A stretch of 64,000 bases of DNA from NCBI RefSeq assembly GCF_963678635.1, contig NC_087067.1, forward strand, positions 51,950,233 through 52,014,232, in the 5' to 3' direction. The DNA is from Symsagittifera roscoffensis. Its lineage: Eukaryota > Xenacoelomorpha > Acoela > Convolutidae. A program made the position numbers and the translations under genes. The first letter of the stretch is position 1. Every line of letters starts with the position of its first letter. Below are positions 55,764 to 64,000 of the stretch, one piece after another. The notes beneath the pieces are model-generated. The model saw only the letters and a program-made list of their open reading frames with translations. It had not been told where the DNA came from and ran no database searches.

Positions 55764-56399
55764 GTCTTCATTACTAAAAATTGTATTTCAGATGTTTTAT
55801 TTTGTAAAACAACTAAACTATCATCGTACCCCATGATTTGAGCAAGTTACTTTTATTTTGTGCATATGATTTGCCTTGCACAGTAAATTTTAAACAATAA
55901 AAAACGCTCAATTCAGGCATATACTTTTTGAGTTGGAAAACTTGCGTTTGACGAAACATAAATGTTCGCCATCAAAGTAGATGGCATCTGAGTTGTTATT
56001 ATTTGCGACGGTCAAGATATATTTTTCCATCCGCGAGCAAACTATTTGTCGACCGCAATCAGTCGTACCAGTTGAAACGGTTTTTCAGGTAACCCAAAGT
56101 TTTTCAAGTTGCTGCGTTCATCCTAGCGATGCTTTAAGTCCCTGTTGTGATTGTTTTTTCATAATTGCACTGGTTGCGATGGAGTTTCGTTGTTTCGCTT
56201 GACTTAAAATTTTGACTTTTTCGGTTGCGCCATTTTCTGTTCAGTCGAGCCAATTTGGCTTTTGTCGCACTAGGTTGTTGCGCCAGTTTGTATCTACTTT
56301 TAACTCGCATCGTACTTTTAACTCGCATCGTACTTTTAACTCCCTGATCAGTGGATTTTAAAAGCTTTGGCAGTCGTTTTTTAATTGGTTATCTAGACT

Positions 56400-57337
56400 G
56401 TATTTTGTTTCCTGATATGAAACTTTTCCTAAAAATCAAGTTTCTTCTTTAATTGGCTGAATCTTGAAATTGTTATCATTCTGTTTTCGCGCGGATAGGC
56501 ATCGCACAGAGAATCGCATTCACTCAAAACTAGTGTAGTAATTTACTATTTTAATTAAAAAGACATAGGTAACTATAGCTATGTAGTTTCATATATTCGA
56601 TTTTCACTCGTAATGCCAGAAGTCTATAATCAACTATACGTCCTTCGTTGTGATAATAAACGTTATATGCTTTCGACTCTAAATTTTGATCTGCGATAAT
56701 TAATAACTCATTTTTGGTCTGCTAGTTAAAGCTAGAAAAACAGTCTGTGGATCAGACTAAAAAAATTTTTTTGTGAAAGTAACGGGGTAGCGACGGTAGA
56801 AATTTGTTTTGCAAACCAAAATATTACAATCGTTTGCTGAAAGTCAACTATGTTTCATCGATGATTCAGTGTTGCTATAATATTTCAGCCAGCACTTACT
56901 CTATGATTTATGCAAAGTAGTGACACTCAACGAGATCTGCTAAAGCCTTGAATTCTAATGTAAAAAAATCTGGAGGGTTCATCTAAACAAGCATTCTGAA
57001 TAGAAAATCAAAAACTCACGAAATCTATATTTCATTAAAAAAATACTATGTAGCATGCGTGAGTTTTGCTGCGCTCATGCTGCTAATAACTTTTATCCCA
57101 TTGTTTCTTAAAACTCCACAGCAAATTTTTTTAACGAAAATTGTGGACTTGCTTTTTTGTAACAAAGCTTATCATTCTCACCAAAACAACTTTTGAGCAA
57201 CATTTGCAGATTCCATCAGCTTGGTTTCTGATTTAAAAAATTTGTACGTGAAATAATTTTTTTTCTGCTATTTTTAATGATTACTGAAAAAAGCCATATC
57301 TCGGCACTGTGATTTTTTATTTCATAATTTATTGCAG
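56400..57337. other. Intronic or intergenic sequence before the SMR exon
   Basis: AT-rich, no gene seen. About 56490-56755 is absent from the duplicate (near 61580), so it is a private insertion or was deleted there; no inverted ends were recognised. Confidence 0.4.
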
Positions 57338-59917
57338 AATAAAAACAATGCCAACAGACGAATCAATGGTCCAGACGACAGTTATGAGGGCAGTGTCCAG
57401 TGCTCCATCTACCCTCAACCAAAAGCCGTTTACAAGTCTGCAGCTACGCCGATTCAGGAGCAAGATCGTATTTCGAGAGCACCTCTGAGAGACATATGCG
57501 CAAAGAACCAGAACCAATTGCAAAGACTCAGTTCTGTCCCACAAGCCCGACTTGCGTCCGTAAGTCTGTAATTTCAGCAAACCAACTCATTCAAATCAAA
57601 CAGCCCTGTTGTAATTTTTCATGACTTTCATGAAACCATTCAAAACGAACAAAAGCACTTTTTACCACTCAAAATCAGCTACCACAAAGGAACGTCAGAT
57701 GGAGTCATATGACTCAAAATAATATAGCCCCTTAGATTACAATTCGGTCACTATTTCGAAACTTCAAAAAACTTAACTCACCGCCAAAACCAACTATTTA
57801 AAACTTGGCTTTTTTCATCATAGAGGACCAGGGGAAACGAATGTATGAATTTAGTAGTAATAACAGGGTAATATCAGCAGTAGAAATTTTTATTATGAGA
57901 AAGAAAAAAAATATCTGCATTGGCTGAAAAACATCTCTGCTCCATCGATAATTTAGTGCTCCCGGGTGGACCATTCTACAGAATCTTCTTTCATCGTAGA
58001 ATTTTCTATAAGCTTTGAAGAAGTTTTCCGCTATCTTACAACTTTCTTATGTGTAAAAATTTTTATATGTTAAATTTTTTATACGGTGGTTATATTTTTC
58101 ATTCAAACAAACAAAATTGGTTTTGTTTCAATAAGTTTTTTAGTTATACGTAGTCAGCGGTTCAAAGTTATTAAGGGTTCAGGTATATATTGACAAAATT
58201 TCTCGTAATCTGCAAAAAAACAGTTAGTGGTTTTTCGGTAAACACCTATAGTGAAACAAGTGTTTGATCTTGCGAAGTTCTTTTATTGAACTCTGTGACA
58301 GCCGAGAACTTCTAAACTGGTTAAATAATTTTTTTTTAAATTCTGTCAGAAATTGTAAATTGTTTATAAGAAAATATGTAAAAAGCGACTTGTGGTCGAA
58401 CCTTGATGCTACGAAACTAAATGTGCTTAATTCAGTTTTATTCCTGCTCACAGCCAGTCAAATTGAGCAGAGTTTGCTACATCCTGTTTTATCGCTGTGT
58501 TTGAGATCAAACTGGATGGTCTTTCTACCTTGCTTTATGTAAAATAAAAGACGCAAGCTCTCAAAAACTAGAAAATCTGATAAATACAGTCTAAAAAAGC
58601 GAGCCAAAAAACTGTTTGAATAGATCTTGATTGTTCTATCAGTTGCTGTAAAAAAAATTATTCGGGCGAGAAAGAGGGTTAGTAATTTTAAAAAAAACAA
58701 TCATTGGCTTAGGTCACAATTTGCTCGCCATAATTTTCTTTTTGATTGCTATTTTAGTAAGAGAACAAATTGCTATTTTTGTAGGAGAACAAAAACTATT
58801 TTGAAAAACGAAACAATGGCCGAGTGGATGGTTTGGTGGGCTATCTTCAGAGTGACTTCTACGCAAAGTCAAGTGTTTCTGATAACTCGGCATATACGCT
58901 GTTTCAGCAGCAAGATCGGCATTCAAGGGCGCCTTTACGAGACATACCCGCTAACAACCAGAAACAGTGGCAGCGATCCATCTCTGTTCCAAGGTCGCAA
59001 TTTATATCCGTAAGTCTGATAGAAATTTGTTCCCTAAAAAATCTGCAATGTCCAACATAAAAAAAACAGCCAAAAAGCACAGCCGCCTATTTACAAATTT
59101 TTTGATAGTTAAAATGTTTTTTTTTTTTTCATTTAACCTATTTTATAATTATATCTCAACAATTTGTTTCTTAAAGTATACGGCTCCAAACTTTTTGAAG
59201 CTCTAGTTGTTATCAATAAAAAAGACACTACTTTAGCCTCAGCATTCTCCTGCTCAATTAAGAAAAATTAAGAGTTCAAACAGGAAAGCAAGAAATAGAA
59301 GTCGCTCCAAATCACGTGGTCCACCTCCCATCTTGGACCTCCATGGGATGAACAAGAGCGATGCTTGCTCGGAGGTCAAGGAGTTTTACAGCCAATGTGA
59401 AGATGATGGAGAAATTTCATTTAGAGTGATAACAGGCCAGTTTTAACTTTTGAATCCCTCATTTGGTTAAGAATTATTTACATGAGCTTTATTTTATCTT
59501 CTGAAGTTGTGGATAGTTGTTCGATTTATTGATTGAATTTTGTGTTAAGGATATTTAGTTAATCAATACGACAAAAAATTCATCGAAAAAGTCTCTCATT
59601 CCGTCGGAGGTTTGGTTGCTACGCAAGTTAACCTGTTCTTTTCGATAGACAAATATTGAGCCTCACCATGAATTATAATTTTCTGATATTCTGCTATCGG
59701 CTGGAAATTTTGACCTCATTTCTTTCGATCTTGCTGCATTTTTTAGATATAAATTGGAAAACTGGAGCTTAATTGGTCTTTTCTAGGGAAAGGCATCCAT
59801 TCGGAAAACGGAATCCCACAGATAAGGCCTGCTGTGCTAAACATGGCTTCTCAACTGGGCTGGAATCACCGAGTTGATCCAAAAAACGAAGGCAGTGTCA
59901 TGGTGTATTTGGATTGA
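57338..59917 (+). CDS. SMR-domain protein, C-terminal exons
   Basis: Exons 57338-57559 (after TTTATTGCAG, before GTAAGT), 58785-59009, 59236-59435 and 59787-59917 each start in frame. The first two are paralogous: both read RISRAPLRDI or RHSRAPLRDI, then NQ.Q.QR..SVP and end in Ser before GTAAGT. The last two encode an Arg/Ser-rich linker (RKARNRSRSKSRGPPP) and an SMR domain: ILDLHGMNKSDACSEVKEFY, FRVITG|KGIHSENG, IRPAVLNMASQLGW, NEGSVMVYLD, stop. SMR domains, as in NEDD4-binding protein 2, bind nucleic acid and often have nuclease activity; the LDLHGM and GKGIHS motifs are intact. The intron between the SMR exons starts with GC rather than GT (ACAG|GCCAGT). Upstream exons and the start codon were not found, so the gene is partial. 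Confidence 0.8.
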
Positions 59918-59965
59918 AAATTCAATTTGAAAAATTTCTCTTGTTATACTTTCTTACAATTTATT

Positions 59966-59971
59966 AATAAA
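59966..59971 (+). terminator. Poly(A) signal of the SMR gene
   Basis: AATAAA lies 49 bases after the stop codon at 59915-59917, a normal distance for a short 3' UTR. Confidence 0.6.
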
Positions 59972-60229
59972 TTGGCTTTTAAAATTTCTTCATCAAAAGT
60001 AATTGTAAAAAATATGCTAGCAACTTTTTTTCGAAATCTTTTTGAAGCCGGATGAAATTACTTGTACGTGTTGAGTATAAAACCAAAGTAATAACTCAGT
60101 TCAATCATTTCCTACCAGTTCAAGCATCCTTTCCTACCATATAGTGTAGATATTTATCAGTTTTTGCTCTATAAGCAAACTAATTCACATTCTTCGGCTT
60201 TTGTATCCATTCGTATACAGATTAAAAAA

Positions 60230-60795
60230 GGATTAAAAATTATCCAATCTTGCTATTTTCACTTCTTGTAACTTCAGTTTTCTTGACGATCCAAAGAGAT
60301 TTTTCATCTAAGCCAGCTCCAATTACATTTTTTTTTATCTGCAAACCTTTTCTGCACAGGCTGCACGCTACAATATCAAATCAAAATTGAAAAATAAACC
60401 TAAGAGCCCTGTCAGTAAAAAGTAAAAAAGCCAATCCGCATCACCCTGAAGTGATTACTGCCGAAACATTATCGAAATTAATTTTAGCTGAGTTTTGATA
60501 TAAACTTTATAATCTTTATACCAAAATTTCAGCTAAAACAATTCTGATAATGTTTCGGCAGTAATTATTTTAGGGTCGTGCGGATTGACTTTTTTACTGA
60601 CTGGGCTCTCAGGTTTTTTTCGCAATTTTGATTTAAAATTGTAACCTGCAGATTGAACAATAAATTTTTTTGTGCAGATGCAAAAATGTAATTGGAGATG
60701 GTTTGAATAAAAAATCTCTTCGGCTCGTCAAGAAAACTGAAGTTGCAAAAGGTAATTGTAGCAAGAATGTGTAATTTCTTTTGGATTGTTGTCTT
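60230..60795. repeat. Long imperfect palindrome next to the gap
   Basis: The arms pair outward from a centre near 60515. Inner pairs are CAGCTAAAA with TTTTAGCTG and AATGTTTCGGCAGTAAT with ATTACTGCCGAAACATT; further out are CCAATCCGCA with TGCGGATTG and GAGCCCTGTCAGTAAAA with TTTTACTGACTGGGCTC; the outermost are AACTTCAGTTTTCTTGACGA (60281-60300) with its complement near 60725-60744. Each arm is about 270 bp at roughly 80% identity. The right arm is cut by the gap at 60796. It may be a foldback or long-TIR MITE. Confidence 0.8.
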
Positions 60796-60995
60796 NNNNN
60801 NNNNNNNNNNNNNNNNNNNNNNNNNNNNNNNNNNNNNNNNNNNNNNNNNNNNNNNNNNNNNNNNNNNNNNNNNNNNNNNNNNNNNNNNNNNNNNNNNNNN
60901 NNNNNNNNNNNNNNNNNNNNNNNNNNNNNNNNNNNNNNNNNNNNNNNNNNNNNNNNNNNNNNNNNNNNNNNNNNNNNNNNNNNNNNNNNNNNNNN
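60796..60995. other. Scaffold gap, 200 N
   Basis: A 200-N placeholder; true length unknown. It falls between duplication copies A and B and against the palindrome. Confidence 1.
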
Positions 60996-62151
60996 TCTAT
61001 GAGTACAGACCCCAGTCATAATTCAGTTGCGTAACTTGTGTTTGCCGAAACATAAACAGTTTGTGATCAAAGTAGATGGCGTCTGAGTTGTTATTATTTG
61101 CGACGGTCGTCAGGCAAATTTTTCCATTCGCGAACAAAATATTCGTCGACCGTAATCATTTGTACCAGTTGAAACGGTTTTTCAAGTAACCCAAAGTTTT
61201 TCAAGCTGCTGTGTTCATCCTACCGATGCCATAAGTCCCTGTTGTGATGGTTTTTGATAAGTGCACTGGTTGCAACGGAGTTTCGTTGTTGCGCTTGTCA
61301 AAAAGTTTGACTTTTTCCTTTGCGCCATTCTTTATTCAGTCGCGCCAATTTGGTTTTTGTTGCACCAGGTTGTTGCGCCAGTTTGGAGTTTGGTGCCAAT
61401 TAGCAAAATGTTTTCAGTCGCATCAAAATTTGAACTCCTTGAGCAGTGGATTTGAAAAGCTCTGGCAGTCATTTTTTCAATTCGTTATCTCGATTGTATT
61501 TTGGGTCATGTTATGAAATTTTTCCTAGAAATCAACTTCCATCACTAAGTCGCTGAATCTTGAAATTGCGTTCAATCGGTCTTCGCTCAGCCTAAAAACA
61601 AAATTTTTGTAAAAATAACGCGGTAGTGACGGTAGAAAATTGTTTTTCAAACAAAAATATTATATTCGTTTGCTAAAAGTCAACTATGTTTCATCGCTGA
61701 TTCAGTGTTGCTATGATATTTCAGCCAACACTTACTCTATGGTTTATGCTAATTAGGGACACTCAACGAGGTCTGCTAAAGCCGTGAGTTCCAATGTAAA
61801 AAAAACCTGGAGGGTACATCTGAGCAAGCATTGTAAATTGAAAAGCAAAAACTCACGAAATCTATATTTCATTAAAAAAATATTGTGTATATTGCTAATA
61901 ACTTTTATCCCATAGTTTCTTAAAACTTCTCAGCCAACTTTCTGTTGCAAAAATTGTTGTCTTGATTTTTTTTGTAATAAGTTTATCATTCTCACCAAAA
62001 CAACTTTTGAGCAAAATTTGCAGATTCCATCAGCTTGGTTTCTGATTTGAAAAAATTTTACGTGAAATAGTTTTGTTTCTGCTATTTTTAATGATTACTG
62101 AAAAAAGCCATATCATGGCACCGTGATTTTTTATTTCTTAATTTATTGCAG

Positions 62152-62371
62152 AATAAAAACAATGCCAACAGACGAAACAATGGTCGAGACGACAGTTATA
62201 AGGGCAGTGTCCAGTGCTCCATCTACACTCAACCAAAAGCCGTTTACAAGTGTAACTGCGCCGATTCAGGAGCAAGATCGTATTTCGAGAGCACCTCTGA
62301 GAGAAATATGCGCAAAGAACCAGAACCAATTGCAAAGACTCAGTTCTGTCCCACAAGCGCGACTTGTGTCC
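62152..62371 (+). pseudogene. Paralogous SMR-gene exon, splice donor lost
   Basis: After TTTATTGCAG the exon reads NKNNANRRNNGRDDSYKGSV, QCSIYTQPKAVYK and ARSYFESTSERNMRKEPEPI in one frame; a small deletion near 62253 shifts it relative to 57338-57559. At the 3' end TTGTGTCC is followed by ATCCAAAAT instead of GTAAGT, because about 390 bp present in copy A (57560-57945) is deleted. The exon cannot be spliced as in copy A. Confidence 0.75.
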
Positions 62372-62492
62372 ATCCAAAATTTAGTGCTCCCGAGTGGTCA
62401 TCCTACAAAACCTTCCTTCATCGTAGAATTTTCTATAAGCTTTAAACAAATTTTCCACTTTAAAGAAATTATTAAATTGTGTTTATAATGTT

Positions 62493-63458
62493 CCACGGTT
62501 GACCAAAAATGCTTGTCATACAATTCTCATAAATTGGAAATTTTTTTTTCATACAATTTCATACAATTCCCTACGTACAGAAAACTGTATGAAAACTCTA
62601 TATTAAACATTTTTCCTTAAATGGAAATTGTATAATAGGTGTTATTTCCATAAACTAAAAAATTGTTTTTTGTTTCTTAAATTGTTTTCTGAAAATATTT
62701 GGGTTTTGTTTGCAACCGAACACAAGTGACAAAGACCTTGGTTACTCAAAGCACCAAAGGTTGGACGGTCTTACTTGTACAATGCATCAAAAACGACCTG
62801 AATTGTCTTCCAGATGTCTTTAACAAATGATATAACAAAAGTAACAAACTTTCAATTTTTGGCAAAATTTTCTTGTGATGATTATTTTTAGTTTTTGAAT
62901 TTTCAAATTATTAGACATTGATCATGGCATACATACACACGCCATACAAAAGAAATAGGAAATTTTCGGCGTTTTTGAAAAAAAAAATTTAAGTTAAAAG
63001 AAAAAAAAGGCCAATTTTATCGTATCCAGGACTACGTTATGCACACACAAAATAAAATGTTGCATGCAAAAAAAATTTTTCGGAAAAAGTTTGTTTGCAT
63101 ACAATATTCAATATGCGGTTGAAAAAATACAAAAAAAAAATTTGGGGCAAATTTCAAAATTTTTTTGTCGCCGTCACAAAATGCCATTCATACAATTTCC
63201 ATATATGAAAATTGTATGGAAAGCATTTGTTTCAAAAAGATAATTAAAATCAGTTTTTTTTTGTCACCGGTCTGTTCAATTGTTCTCAAAAAGCCGCAGA
63301 AATGGTTTAAACTTTTTTTATTTTGTTTTTCGAAAATGTATGAAAATTGTATGACAAGCATTTTCTCCATACACTTGATGTATGGATTTGTATGATATTG
63401 ATTTTTGTTGTATGGAATTGTATGATAAGCAATTTCGGTGAACGGAGGTCAACCCGGG
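62493..63458. mobile_element. 966-bp non-autonomous inverted-repeat element
   Basis: Ends CCACGGTTGACC (62493-62504) and GGTCAACCCGGG (63447-63458) are near-complementary, followed inside by ATGCTTGTCATACAATT and its counterpart ATTGCTTATCATACAATT. ATACAATT / AATTGTAT recurs many times in both orientations. It is absent at the corresponding point of copy A (about 58085-58110), so its insertion is visible by comparison. Target duplication is unclear (at most a couple of T). No coding capacity. Confidence 0.75.
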
Positions 63459-64000
63459 TTTTCATTTCAAACAAACAAAATTGGTTTTGTTTGTTTGAAG
63501 TTATACGTAGTCAGCGGTTCAAAATTATTAGGGGTTCAGGTATATATTGACAAAATTTCTCATAATCTGCAAAAAAAAACAGTTAGTGGGTTTTTCGGTA
63601 AATACCTATAGTGAAACAAGTGTTTAATCTTGCGAAGTTCTTTTATTGAACTCTGTGACAGCCGAGAACTTCTAAACTGGTTAAATAATAATTTTTTAAT
63701 TCTGTCAGAAATTGTAAATTGATGCTACGAAACTAATTGTGTTTAATTCAGTTTTATTCCTGCTCACAGCCAGTCACACTGAGCAGAGTTTGCTACATAG
63801 TTTTTTAATACGGTGTTTGAGATCAAACTGGATGGTCTATCTACCTTGCTTCATGTAAAATAAAAACCGCAAGCTCTCAAAATTAGAATTTCTGATAACT
63901 ACAGTCTAAAAAAGCGTGCCAAAGAACTGTTTGAAAAGATCTTGATTGCTCTATCAGTTGTTGTAAGAAAAAATGTTTTATTGGGCGAGAAAGAGAGTTA

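Larger units (their letters stand above)
55935..60780. repeat. Tandem duplication around the SMR gene, copy A
   Basis: 55935-58690 aligns with 61010-64000. Shared phrases include GATGGC(A/G)TCTGAGTTGTT, TACCAGTTGAAACGGTTTTT, AGATTCCATCAGCTTGGTTT and AGTTATACGTAGTCAGCGGT. The part after 58690 (later SMR exons) would match sequence beyond the window. A short triplication of ACTTTTAACTCGCATCGT lies at 56296-56342. Confidence 0.85.
61010..64000. repeat. Tandem duplication around the SMR gene, copy B
   Basis: Diverged copy of 55935-58690, running off the window end. Differences include loss of the 56490-56755 segment, a deletion of about 390 bp after the exon, a 966-bp insertion (62493-63458) and a 47-bp deletion near 63720. 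Confidence 0.85.

Noticed and set aside
49091-55772. 9-bp target duplication GTCTTTATT/GTCTTCATT around the LTR element
   Set aside because: The left copy is five bases away from the LTR edge, has a mismatch, and Ty3/Gypsy elements make 4-6 bp duplications.

Overview
This is animal nuclear DNA, not bacterial: it is AT-rich, genes are cut by GT-AG introns, and there are two 200-N scaffold gaps (31564-31763 and 60796-60995). The only intact, clearly recognisable host gene on the left is a seven-exon innexin (4225-9816, plus). Innexins as junction channels point to a non-vertebrate metazoan such as a protostome, cnidarian or ctenophore; I cannot name the species. A second host-like gene at 57338-59917 ends in an SMR domain.

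Layout. 1-10 kb: a small repeat family and the innexin gene, with a hAT-type MITE in one intron. 11.2-24.3 kb and 32.5-43.25 kb: two diverged copies of one large block with the same gene order. Each carries, on minus, an Artemis/SNM1-like nuclease (metallo-beta-lactamase plus beta-CASP), an acidic Ser/Asp/Glu-rich protein, a small RING-like protein and a spliced gene that begins with a C2HC zinc finger in copy 1; on plus, each carries a spliced gene I do not recognise. The spacers are packed with minisatellites, several sharing the core TCAGTATTTGRGAT. Between the two blocks is a 3.15-kb direct tandem duplication full of broken plus-strand coding sequence, then a gap and a small single-pass membrane protein gene. 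43.9-47.6 kb holds a minus-strand SET-like gene fragment and plus-strand remnants. At 48.7-49.06 kb the terminal motif and the GGATTCCGC-rich repeat of the block recur inverted, so 32.51-49.06 kb may be one large terminal-inverted-repeat element.

49105-55763 is a minus-strand Ty3/Gypsy-type LTR retrotransposon with 200-bp LTRs about 8% diverged, gag, protease, RT, RNase H and integrase, all broken. 55.9-64 kb is a tandem duplication containing the SMR gene; the right copy has lost a splice donor and gained a 966-bp inverted-repeat element, and a long palindrome abuts the second gap.

The most unusual content is the repeated Artemis/RING/acidic/zinc-finger block. It looks mobile or virus-like in its organisation, but no transposase, integrase or capsid could be identified in it, so its nature is unresolved. 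All calls were made by reading the sequence; no database search was run.
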